From the NCBI RefSeq assembly GCF_027594825.1, contig NZ_CP088930.1, positions 3,843,019-3,907,018 on the forward strand: a stretch of DNA of 64,000 nt, given 5' to 3'. The DNA is from Serratia liquefaciens. Lineage in GTDB: Bacteria > Pseudomonadota > Gammaproteobacteria > Enterobacterales > Enterobacteriaceae. Position 1 is the first letter of the stretch. Every line of letters begins with the position of its first letter. Made by a program: the position numbers and the translations under genes. Below, one piece after another: positions 40,072 to 47,633 of the stretch. The notes under the pieces were generated by a model, which worked only from the letters and a program-made list of their open reading frames with translations, made no database searches and was not told the DNA's origin.

Positions 40072-41295
40072 ATGCATATTTCTTCTCCTCCTGAATCACC
40101 GCCAATGGCGAATACGTCTCCTTCCAACTGGCCGCTGGCTTTGTGCGCCGGGCTGCTGGGTATCGGGCAAAACGGCCTGCTGGTGGCGTTGCCGGTGCTG
40201 GTCAGCATGACCCAGCTGTCGCTTTCAGTCTGGGCCGGACTTTTGACGCTCGGCTCGATGCTGTTTCTGGTGGGGTCACCCTGGTGGGGCAGGCAGTCTG
40301 AAATTCGCGGCTGCAAGTTCGTGGTAACCATGGCGTTAGCAGGGTATTTGTTCAGTTTTGCTTTACTGGCACTGGCGGTTTGGGGGCTGGCGTCTGGCTG
40401 GCTTTCATCGACGCTGGGGTTGGGCGGTCTGATTGTGGCACGCGTTATCTACGGGCTGACGGTGTCCGGTATGGTGCCTGCCAGCCAGACCTGGGCGCTA
40501 CAGCGTGCCGGCTATGAACAGCGTATGTCAGCGCTGGCGACCATCAGTTCCGGGCTGAGCTGCGGGCGACTGTTGGGACCGCTGTGCGCCGCGCTGGCGT
40601 TGTCGATTCATCCGATGGCGCCGCTGTGGTTGATGGCGCTTGCGCCATTGATCGCCCTATTGGTGGTGTGCCGCCAGCATAACGATCCGCCGCTACCGCC
40701 GGTTGCCCATCAGCAAAACCGACTTCGCCTCAATATGGTGCCTTACCTGCTGTGCGCTCTGCTGCTGGCCGCATCGGTCAGCTTGATGCAATTGGGATTG
40801 GCACCGCATTTGACCGGTTTATTCAGTCATTCCGCTACCACCGTCAGTCATCACGTGGCGGTGTTGCTGAGCGTGGCGGCGGCCTGTACGCTGTTGGCTC
40901 AGTTTCTGGTGGTGCGCCCGCAGCGCTTTAGCGCGCCGCAGCTGCTGCTGATTGCCGCCGTGCTGATGATGGTGGGACTGGGCCTGATGTGCGCTCAGCC
41001 TTTGGCGCTGTTCTATGTCGGTTGCGCACTGGCCTCTTTTGGCGCGGCCATGGCGACGCCGGGCTATCAACTGATGTTGAACGATAAATTGTCTACCGGC
41101 AAAGGGTCGGGGGTCATTGCTACCAGTCATACGCTGGGTTACGGCCTGAGCGCATTGATGGTGCCGGTGGTGGCCAAATTTTATGGTGAGTCGCAGCTGA
41201 TCGCCGCGGCTCTGATGATGGCGGTTCTGCTGGGGGGCATCAGCAGCTGGCTGTGGCGCCAGCACCGCATCAGCGTAAATTCTGCAGGAGAGTAA
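40072..41295 (+). CDS. MFS transporter, ShiF-like probable aerobactin exporter
   Basis: 407 residues, 12 predicted helices starting near residue 16 (NWPLALCAGLLGIGQNGLLVALPVLV). Divergent from iucA across the Fur sites, the same relation that shiF has to iucA in aerobactin islands, so export of aerobactin is likely but inferred. Start ATG at 40072 (a TTG precedes it; MANTS at 40105 is another option); the ribosome site is weak. Confidence 0.83.
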   Translation: MHISSPPESPPMANTSPSNWPLALCAGLLGIGQNGLLVALPVLVSMTQLSLSVWAGLLTLGSMLFLVGSPWWGRQSEIRGCKFVVTMALAGYLFSFALLALAVWGLASGWLSSTLGLGGLIVARVIYGLTVSGMVPASQTWALQRAGYEQRMSALATISSGLSCGRLLGPLCAALALSIHPMAPLWLMALAPLIALLVVCRQHNDPPLPPVAHQQNRLRLNMVPYLLCALLLAASVSLMQLGLAPHLTGLFSHSATTVSHHVAVLLSVAAACTLLAQFLVVRPQRFSAPQLLLIAAVLMMVGLGLMCAQPLALFYVGCALASFGAAMATPGYQLMLNDKLSTGKGSGVIATSHTLGYGLSALMVPVVAKFYGESQLIAAALMMAVLLGGISSWLWRQHRISVNSAGE

Positions 41296-41299
41296 AAGA

Positions 41300-42184
41300 A
41301 TGTCCGGTGCATCAAGCTACAGAATTTTTGATATCACACTGAAAGTCAAAGAAAATGTGTCTCCCTCCTTGCTGCGCTGCGTTTTCGAGGGACCGGACGT
41401 CCATCGCATGAAGCTGGAAGCGCCGGATCAGCGCATCAAACTGTTGTTCCCGGCCCAAGAGGGGCAGATCCTGCGTCTGGAAAACAGCGACGACTGGTAT
41501 CGCGACTATATGGCAATACCGAAAGAGCAACGCCCGGTGATGCGCACCTATACGCTGCGGGCGCTGCGTGCCGAACAGAATCAAATGGACGTCGAGTTTG
41601 TGCTGCATGGCGTGAACGGCCCGGCCTCTGCGTGGGCGACCCATGCCAAACCGGGGGATGTTATTCAAACCGTTGCCCCCAATGCCGATTTTGACGGTGA
41701 CAGCGGCGGTTACGAGTGGGTGCCCCCGAGCGAGCTGCAGCAGGCCCTGTTGATCGCCGACGAGACGGCGGTACCGGCGGCGGTAGGCATTCTGGAACAG
41801 CTGGCGCAGCGGGCCAATCCACCGCAGGTACAGGCTTTCTTCGAGGTTCCTGTGGCAGGCGACTGCCTGAATATGGACCGCTTCCCGTTTGCCGAGGTGT
41901 ATTGGTTGCCGCGCGACGTCGGGCATCAGCAGATGCACGGCACGCTGCTGGTGGAGTCGGTGCGCCAGCGGGTAAATATTCCCGAATCGGCACGGACGCA
42001 AGCGCAGTCGCTGGCGGAAAACAGTTTGGGCGGCGATCTGCTGTGGGAACGAGCCGAAGGGGCGAAAAGTTTCTACGCTTGGGTTGCGGCAGAGTCTTCC
42101 GCGGTGAAGGCGTTGCGCCGTTATCTGATTGGCGAACGCGATCTCGATCGCTCCACCGTTAACTTTATGGCGTACTGGTGTTGA
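41300..42184 (+). CDS. viuB: Siderophore-interacting protein, ViuB-like FAD ferric reductase
   Basis: 294 residues. FAD-binding RTYTLRALRAEQNQMDVEFVLHG (near 82-103) and the SIP domain LLIADETAVPAAVGILEQL, ending EERD-like LIGERDLDRSTVNFMAYWC. GGAG ribosome site, 4 nt after the exporter gene. Cytosolic enzyme that reduces ferric-siderophore complexes to release iron; symbol by family. Confidence 0.88.
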   Translation: MSGASSYRIFDITLKVKENVSPSLLRCVFEGPDVHRMKLEAPDQRIKLLFPAQEGQILRLENSDDWYRDYMAIPKEQRPVMRTYTLRALRAEQNQMDVEFVLHGVNGPASAWATHAKPGDVIQTVAPNADFDGDSGGYEWVPPSELQQALLIADETAVPAAVGILEQLAQRANPPQVQAFFEVPVAGDCLNMDRFPFAEVYWLPRDVGHQQMHGTLLVESVRQRVNIPESARTQAQSLAENSLGGDLLWERAEGAKSFYAWVAAESSAVKALRRYLIGERDLDRSTVNFMAYWC

Positions 42185-42193
42185 GGGGCCCCG

Positions 42194-42484
42194 TCAATAA
42201 CTGACTTCACTTTGATGGCGCACCGCCAGCAGTACAGCGGTGCTGCCATCAAAGTGATACAGGGCAATATAGCCGCTGTTGCCGAAATCGATCGGCCATT
42301 CCCTAAACTCAATTTCCATATCTTCAACGGGCCGACCGGCCTGAGGATGATGGGCCAGGATATTGACGCTGCTACGAATGGATGCGATGGCCTTTTGCGC
42401 AGCCTGGCGATCTTTGGCCGCCAGAAATCGGTACAAGCGCTGAATATCGAGCAGTGCGGCAGGCGTCCATATCAGTTGTGGCAC
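42194..42484 (-). CDS. ParE/RelE-superfamily toxin
   Basis: 96 residues, with the family pattern WTPAALLDIQRLYRFLAAKDRQAAQKAI, then HPQAGRPVEDMEIEFREWPI and the C-terminal YIALYHFDGSTAVLLAVRHQ. Fits ParE-like gyrase toxins rather than catalytic RelE, but the target is not readable. Overlaps the upstream antitoxin by 13 bases, the antitoxin-first order of type II modules. Confidence 0.88.
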   Translation of the reverse strand: MPQLIWTPAALLDIQRLYRFLAAKDRQAAQKAIASIRSSVNILAHHPQAGRPVEDMEIEFREWPIDFGNSGYIALYHFDGSTAVLLAVRHQSEVSY

Positions 42485-42750
42485 TCCGGTATCTCCGTAT
42501 CATCACCTTTTTCCAGGTTAGCGAGCCAATGATCAGCCTCGTCTTGGGTCAGATGTTTACCATTGGTCTGATACGTTTCCCAGGCTTGTAGTGCGTCTTT
42601 GCGCAGCGCTTCGCGCTTTTCTTCTCGCTCGACGTATTCACGGATCGCCTCACGCATAATCCAGTGCGCACTTCGCTGACGCGTGGTCGCGATTTGTTGC
42701 ACCCGTTGCTTGAGCTCATCATCAATTTTTATCGATGTAGCCGTAGTCAT
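42472..42750 (-). CDS. CopG/RHH-type antitoxin
   Basis: 92 residues. Ribbon-helix-helix start TSIKIDDELKQRVQQIATTRQRSAHWIMREAIREYVEREE; the acidic C-terminal tail (LANLEKGDDTEIPE) should wrap the toxin. Probably represses its own promoter through a site such as AGGTAATACCT at 42771-42781. Confidence 0.88.
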   Translation of the reverse strand: MTTATSIKIDDELKQRVQQIATTRQRSAHWIMREAIREYVEREEKREALRKDALQAWETYQTNGKHLTQDEADHWLANLEKGDDTEIPECHN

Positions 42751-42770
42751 AAGTAGCCTCGGTTAGCTAA

Positions 42771-42781
42771 AGGTAATACCT
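42771..42781 (-). promoter_or_regulatory. Possible antitoxin operator
   Basis: Inverted repeat AGGT-AAT-ACCT, 20 bp before the antitoxin ATG. Position suits autoregulation, but the repeat is short. Confidence 0.3.
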
Positions 42782-42839
42782 CTGACGACTATAAGGCCCA
42801 ATATGCCAGGCTGTCCATTTTTTGTGCGCCCGGTTTGCC

Positions 42840-43226
42840 TTAAGCCATCAAGCTCACGTGCGCGGCGACGATACGCCAGCCGCAGGGGAGTTTGACCCAG
42901 GTTTGCATCTGGCGGCCAACGCTTTCGCTGCCGGGGCGGCGGAATTCGGTACTGGCGACGGCCATATCGTCACCGTAGGTGGTGATAACGGTGTTCTCCA
43001 ATAGGCGATCCAACCCTTTGGAAGGACGTTGTTGGCGGAAGTCACGGATCTGATCGATGCCGTACAAATTCTCCGTCGCGCCGTAACGGACGGTGCGACC
43101 ATCGTGCCAAAACAACTCATCCAGCACTTCAATATCATTGCCGACCAGCGCCTGTTCGTAACGGTAAAAGGCGGCGTTCACCTCAGCCAGCACCGCCGGA
43201 CGATCGATATACTCACTTTTCATCAT
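42840..43226 (-). CDS. hpxZ: Oxalurate catabolism protein HpxZ (NTF2-like, AtzH family)
   Basis: 128 residues, SnoaL/NTF2-like DUF3225 fold: AEVNAAFYRYEQALVGNDIEVLDELFWHD and GRQMQTWVKLPCGWRIVAAHVSLM. The homologue AtzH of the cyanuric acid pathway has been described as a small amidohydrolase, so an enzymatic role is possible. Its start (43226, or the adjacent ATG 43223) abuts the stop of hpxY. Last gene of hpxWXYZ. Confidence 0.9.
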   Translation of the reverse strand: MMKSEYIDRPAVLAEVNAAFYRYEQALVGNDIEVLDELFWHDGRTVRYGATENLYGIDQIRDFRQQRPSKGLDRLLENTVITTYGDDMAVASTEFRRPGSESVGRQMQTWVKLPCGWRIVAAHVSLMA

Positions 43227-44627
43227 TTAGTCCTGTTTTCCCGGTAAAACACATCTCGCCACGCCTCGTTGTTCCAGAGCGTAAGCGGCTCGCAGTGCCA
43301 GATCCTCCCGCCAGGGCGGGGCAATCAGTTGCAGGCCTATCGGCAGGCCAGAGGCGGTTCTCAGCGGCACCGTCACTACCGGCAGGCCGAGGAAAGAGAC
43401 AGGCTGCGTCAGCATGCCCATACTGGCGCGGATCGGCAGATCCGTGCCGTTGATATGCATGGTTTCCTGGCCGATCGGCGTGGCGCTACAGGGCGTTGCC
43501 GGGGCGATGAGGATGTCCCAGCGTTCGAACAACGGCAGCACCTGTTGCTGAAAATGGGTACGAAAGCGCTGCGCCTGTACATACCAGGCGGAGGGCAGCA
43601 TGGCGCCGGCCAGCAGGCGTTCACGCGACAGCGGTTCAAAGCGGTTCGGCTGGCTGCGCAACAGCGGCAGATATTGATTGCCCCCCTCGGCGGCGCTGAT
43701 GATAAACGCCGCCGAGCGGGCCAGTTCGGCCTGCGGAAATTCAACTTCAGCCACGGCCTCCAATGCCTGCGCGACCTGCCTTACGGCGGTTTTAGCGTCA
43801 TCGTTGCACCACTGCTGAAAATACCCGCCCAGCACCGCGCAACGCAGGCCTTGTTGGCCACGGGGCAACAGCGATTCGGTTTGCGTGACCGGTTTATCCG
43901 CCTGAAAACGGTCTTCGATATCCGTGCCCTGCATCACGTCATACACCGCCGCCAGATCGCGTACCCGGCGGGCAAAGGGGCCGAGATGATCCAGACTGGC
44001 GACGAATGGCTGACTACCGCTGCGTGACAGACGGCCAAAGGTTGGCTTCAGCCCAAAGACGCCGCACAGCGACGCGGGTACGCGTATGGACCCATTGGTG
44101 TCGCTACCGAGGGAAAATGTCACCAGCCCGGCAGCGACCGCCGCCGCTGAACCGCCTGAGGAGCCACCGGCAATACGCGTAGTGTCGTGCGGGTTACGCG
44201 TCGCGCCGTAGTGGCTGTTTTCGGTGGTAAAACCGTAGGCATAGGCGTCCATATTCAGCATGCCTGACAGCAAGGCGCCTTGTCCGGCCAGTCTGCCGAT
44301 CGCCCAGGCGTCCTGTTTGGCCGGCGGGTTATCGCTGAACAGGCTGGCACCCGCCAGGGTGGTTTCGCCGGTGACGTCGAACAGGTTTTTTACCGCGTAA
44401 GGGATCGCCGCCAGGCTCGGCAATGGAAGACCTTTGGCACGTGCGCGATCGAGGTGATCGGCTTCGCTCAACATGCGTTCGCGCGTGATATGGGTATAGG
44501 CGTTCAGCGCCGGATCCAGTGCGTCAATATTCTCTAACGTTTGTTGGGCAATCTCACGTGCAGAAATCGCACCTTGCTTCAGGGCCGCGCGGATCTCGGC
44601 GATCGATAGGGTACTTAACGAATTCAT
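43227..44627 (-). CDS. hpxY: Amidase HpxY (AtzE-like amidase-signature enzyme)
   Basis: 466 residues, amidase signature family. The Ser-cisSer-Lys triad is present: Lys in YAVKNLFDV near 80, GGSSGGSAAAVAAG with both serines near 155-160, and the SLGSDTNGSIRVPA motif. Close in context to AtzE (1-carboxybiuret amidohydrolase). Probably hydrolyses a ureido or oxalyl amide such as oxalurate; exact substrate inferred. Overlaps hpxX by ATGA and likely binds it, as AtzE binds AtzG. Confidence 0.9.
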   Translation of the reverse strand: MNSLSTLSIAEIRAALKQGAISAREIAQQTLENIDALDPALNAYTHITRERMLSEADHLDRARAKGLPLPSLAAIPYAVKNLFDVTGETTLAGASLFSDNPPAKQDAWAIGRLAGQGALLSGMLNMDAYAYGFTTENSHYGATRNPHDTTRIAGGSSGGSAAAVAAGLVTFSLGSDTNGSIRVPASLCGVFGLKPTFGRLSRSGSQPFVASLDHLGPFARRVRDLAAVYDVMQGTDIEDRFQADKPVTQTESLLPRGQQGLRCAVLGGYFQQWCNDDAKTAVRQVAQALEAVAEVEFPQAELARSAAFIISAAEGGNQYLPLLRSQPNRFEPLSRERLLAGAMLPSAWYVQAQRFRTHFQQQVLPLFERWDILIAPATPCSATPIGQETMHINGTDLPIRASMGMLTQPVSFLGLPVVTVPLRTASGLPIGLQLIAPPWREDLALRAAYALEQRGVARCVLPGKQD

Positions 44628-44830
44628 GCGCGATACACTCCTGCGATCTCCATGCGTGGATCGAGCGGAAAGGCCATCAAGGGTTCCGCCAGTGCAGCGA
44701 TGCGATTGAACTGGATCAGCAGTTCCTGACGGCGCGCGTCATCCATTTCCAGCGCCAGTATCGCTTCCATTTGGCTGATATAGGCCGCCCAGTCGACGGC
44801 AGGTTGGTTTTTCATTTTACTTCTCCCCAA
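44624..44830 (-). CDS. hpxX: HpxX, small DUF4089 / AtzG-like amidase partner
   Basis: 68 residues. IEAILALEMDDARRQELLIQFNRIAALAEPLMAFPLDP has the GatC-like helical hairpin pattern of AtzG, which forms a stable complex with the amidase AtzE. ATGA overlap with hpxY supports stoichiometric synthesis. Confidence 0.88.
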   Translation of the reverse strand: MGRSKMKNQPAVDWAAYISQMEAILALEMDDARRQELLIQFNRIAALAEPLMAFPLDPRMEIAGVYRA

Positions 44831-44842
44831 TCAAAATGGCGG

Positions 44843-46429
44843 CTAGAAGCCGGCGGCACTGCCGTTGCTGCGGGGATCGAAAGCCCCTTCAAGCATGCCG
44901 TTCGTATGGCGAACAATGGCGCCGGCGTGGCCGACCGCTTCGCTAAAGTCCGGTAACAACTCCACGTCGTGGCCCCGTTGGCGCAGGTAGTCGACGGTTT
45001 CCGCGCTAAAGCGACCTTCCAGCTTCAGTGAGTCAGAGCTTTCACCCCAGGTGCGGCCCAGCAGCCAGCGCGGCGCACTGATCGCTTGCTGCAGCGGCAG
45101 ACCCTGCACCACATGGCGAACAAACACCGCCGCCTGGGTTTGCGGCTGACCATCGCCGCCCATGGAGCCATACACCAACGTGCGCCCGTCATACAGGCGA
45201 GCCGCCGCTGGGTTCAGGGTGTGGAAAGGTTGTTTGCCCGGTGCCAGTGCCAGCAGATGGGCGGCATCCAGGCTGAAGGAAGCACCGCGGTTTTGCCACA
45301 GGATGCCACTTTGCGGCAATACCACGCCGCTGCCGAATTCGTGGTAAATGCTTTGGATAAAGGACACCGCCAGACCGCTGCTGTCCATCACGCCCATCCA
45401 GACGGTATCACCAGGCCCCTTGCCTTTGCCCCAGGCTGCGGCATGCTCATGATCGATACGCTGTGCCAGCGCATCCAGGCGTTCGGTCGTCAGGAGTGCC
45501 TGCGGATCCTGCGTCATTTGGCGTGGATCGGTGATGAATTGGTCACGCAGACCGAAAGCCAGCTTGGTGGCCTCGACGATGCCATGCACTACTGCGCCTT
45601 CGCTTTTGCTGGCAAGGGGCAGGCGATCGGTCAAACCGAGGATCGCCAGCGACACCAGGCCCTGAGTGGGGGGGGTGAGATTGAAGACCTCGCCTTTCTG
45701 GTGCTCAAGTCGCAACGGCGTGCGCCGCCGTGGCCGATAATCCGCCAGATCTTGTGCGGTGAGCGGCATGCCCAGCCGGGCCATGTCGGTCGCGATGCTT
45801 TGTGCCAGTGGGCCGCGATAGAAGCTGTCTAATCCGTCTTCGGCCAGGGCAATCAGGGTATCCGCTAACTGTGGCTGGCAGAAACGCTGCCCGGCAAGGG
45901 GGATTTCCCCCTGCGGCAAATAAGTGCGAGCAAAATGTTCCACATCCGCCAGTTCATGATATTTGCTGCGTGTGGCGGCCTCCTGCGAGGCGGTGACCGG
46001 AATGCCGTCCGCCGCATAGCGAATGGCATCGGCCAGCAGGCGCGGTAGCGGCAGCTGTTCGCCGCCCAGCTCGCTGGAATAGTCTAGCGCTTCGCGCCAG
46101 CCGCCTACGGTGCCGGCAACGGTCAGCGCCGCTCTGGGGCCGCGATGTGGGATGTGGCTTTCGCCCGCATAAAAATCCAGCGTGGCCAGCGAACCGGCGG
46201 CACCGCTGGCGTCGATCGCCACCGGATCGCCCTGGGGAGGAACAATCAGCCAGAAGCCGTCACCGCCCAGGCCATTCATGTGCGGATAAACCACGGCGAT
46301 AGTCGCGGCGGCGGCCACCATGGCTTCGATGGCGTTCCCCCCTTCACGCAAAACCGCCAGCGCGCTTTCGCTGGCGAGGTGGTGAGGCGTGACGGCCATG
46401 CCCAATGGCGCGGTATTGCTGTTAATCAT
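44843..46429 (-). CDS. hpxW: Oxamate amidohydrolase, gamma-glutamyltransferase-like Ntn hydrolase
   Basis: 528 residues from MINSNTAPLG at 46429 (AAGGGCCAAGAA before it; the longer open frame upstream has no similarity). GGT fold: MNGLGGDGFW near 51-60, and the autoprocessing Thr at about 342 in GPGDTVWMGVMD, giving subunits of about 36 and 20 kDa like the Klebsiella enzyme. Converts oxamate to oxalate and ammonia at the end of ureide breakdown. No signal peptide, so cytosolic. First gene of hpxWXYZ, divergent from hpxU. Confidence 0.92.
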   Translation of the reverse strand: MINSNTAPLGMAVTPHHLASESALAVLREGGNAIEAMVAAAATIAVVYPHMNGLGGDGFWLIVPPQGDPVAIDASGAAGSLATLDFYAGESHIPHRGPRAALTVAGTVGGWREALDYSSELGGEQLPLPRLLADAIRYAADGIPVTASQEAATRSKYHELADVEHFARTYLPQGEIPLAGQRFCQPQLADTLIALAEDGLDSFYRGPLAQSIATDMARLGMPLTAQDLADYRPRRRTPLRLEHQKGEVFNLTPPTQGLVSLAILGLTDRLPLASKSEGAVVHGIVEATKLAFGLRDQFITDPRQMTQDPQALLTTERLDALAQRIDHEHAAAWGKGKGPGDTVWMGVMDSSGLAVSFIQSIYHEFGSGVVLPQSGILWQNRGASFSLDAAHLLALAPGKQPFHTLNPAAARLYDGRTLVYGSMGGDGQPQTQAAVFVRHVVQGLPLQQAISAPRWLLGRTWGESSDSLKLEGRFSAETVDYLRQRGHDVELLPDFSEAVGHAGAIVRHTNGMLEGAFDPRSNGSAAGF

Positions 46430-46470
46430 TTCTTGGCCCTTGTTTGAGGTCAGCTTCTGTCTCAAAGACA

Positions 46471-46486
46471 AGCAAGAGGCGTTCCA
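46471..46486 (-). promoter_or_regulatory. Predicted sigma54 promoter of hpxWXYZ
   Basis: On the minus strand TGGAAC-N5-TTGCT, with invariant GG and GC spaced by 10 bp, 14 bases of context matching the TGGCAC-N5-TTGCW consensus except one. Predicted start is about 30 nt before the hpxW ATG. Confidence 0.7.
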
Positions 46487-46575
46487 TGTTTTCTTCAGCG
46501 GTAATAAACGCTTGCCAGCGGGTAGATTGGCCGTGCTATGTTCCGCTGAAACAAAGGTTACAAGCAGGAGCAGCA

Positions 46576-47415
46576 ATGAAGCAGATCGATGAACGCCTGC
46601 GCGGGGAATATTCGCAACTTACGCCGCAGGAACAGCGGGTAGCCGACTTCATTTTCGATCACTTTGACGACCTGATCAGCTACAACAGCGCCGAGTTGGC
46701 ACGCCTGAGCGGCGTATCCAAAGCCACCGTCAGCCGCCTGTTCAAACGCCTGGGCTACCCAAGCTACCGTGCAATGCGTGGCGAACTGCGTACCCTGCGC
46801 CAGAGCGGTATGCCGCTGACCGATAATCGTGACGCGGTGCAGGGCAACACCCTGCTGGCGCGGCATTACAAGCAGGAAATGGCCAACCTTACCCAGTGGG
46901 TGAACCATATTGACGCCGGCCAGTTCAATGCGGTGATCGCCGCCCTGGTGCAGGCTCGGCGTGTGGTACTGATGGGATTTCGCAACAGTTATCCGATCGC
47001 TATGCACCTTCGCCAGCAATTGATGCAGGTACGTGAGCAGGTGTTATTGATGCCGCAGCCCGGGCAAACGCTGGCGGAAGAGCTGGTCGATTTGGACCAC
47101 GGAGACGTGGCCGTAGTTGTGGCTTTTCGCCGTCGGCCGCGTCAGCTGCGAGCCTTGCTGACGCAGTTGCAGATCCAGCAGGTACCGACGCTGCTGGTGT
47201 GCGAGCCGCAGGCGCAGTCGCTGATCCCATTGGCGAACTGGCATCTGGCGGCGCCGCTGGATAGCGTTTCCGCCTTTGACAGCTATTCTGCCGCCATGAG
47301 CCTGGTCAATCTGCTCAGCAATGCGCTGCTGCATGAGACGCTGGCGCAAGGGCGTCAAAGGATCCATCAGATCGCCGATCTGTATGGCGACCTGGATGAG
47401 CTGGAGCAACGTTGA
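46576..47415 (+). CDS. hpxU: RpiR-family regulator HpxU
   Basis: 279 residues, starting MKQIDERLRGEY at 46576 after an AGGAG site. N-terminal HTH_6 (YNSAELARLSGVSKATVSRLFKRLGYPSYRAMR, about 34-66) and C-terminal SIS sugar-isomerase-like domain (ARRVVLMGFRNSYPIAMHLRQQL). In Klebsiella an RpiR repressor, HpxU, controls allantoate catabolism genes; its place between hpxW and the ABC/hpxJK operon suits that role. Symbol by family and context. Confidence 0.85.
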   Translation: MKQIDERLRGEYSQLTPQEQRVADFIFDHFDDLISYNSAELARLSGVSKATVSRLFKRLGYPSYRAMRGELRTLRQSGMPLTDNRDAVQGNTLLARHYKQEMANLTQWVNHIDAGQFNAVIAALVQARRVVLMGFRNSYPIAMHLRQQLMQVREQVLLMPQPGQTLAEELVDLDHGDVAVVVAFRRRPRQLRALLTQLQIQQVPTLLVCEPQAQSLIPLANWHLAAPLDSVSAFDSYSAAMSLVNLLSNALLHETLAQGRQRIHQIADLYGDLDELEQR

Positions 47416-47420
47416 TTTCC

Positions 47421-47454
47421 GCGCCATTTTGGTGCTTTCGCACTTTGATGGTGC
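47421..47454 (+). promoter_or_regulatory. Two NtrC-like enhancer sites upstream of the ABC/hpxJK operon
   Basis: GCACT-N5-GGTGC at 47440-47454 matches both half-sites of the NtrC consensus TGCACY-N5-RGTGCA in the core positions, and GCGCC-N5-GGTGC at 47421-47435 differs by one base. Centres are 19 bp apart and about 144 and 163 bp before the predicted sigma54 start, the usual distance for NtrC enhancers. Confidence 0.7.
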
Positions 47455-47564
47455 GCATTTTTCTCCGTGATATCCCTTCCTCCTGCCACCGTCATGGCAG
47501 AGGAGTTTTCTCTCTGGCCCCTAAGTTAAAGACAGCAAAGGCTAACCTTGCTGCCGCTACCGAT

Positions 47565-47580
47565 TGGCACATTAGTTGCA
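47565..47580 (+). promoter_or_regulatory. Consensus sigma54 promoter of the ABC transporter/hpx operon
   Basis: TGGCAC-ATTAG-TTGCA is a full match to the -24/-12 consensus TGGCAC-N5-TTGCW. Predicted start near 47591, 43 nt before the first gene. Confidence 0.87.
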
Positions 47581-47633
47581 AAGTGATAATCAAAGAATCT
47601 TTTGTTTCATCATTTCACCATCGGGGATAGTCT

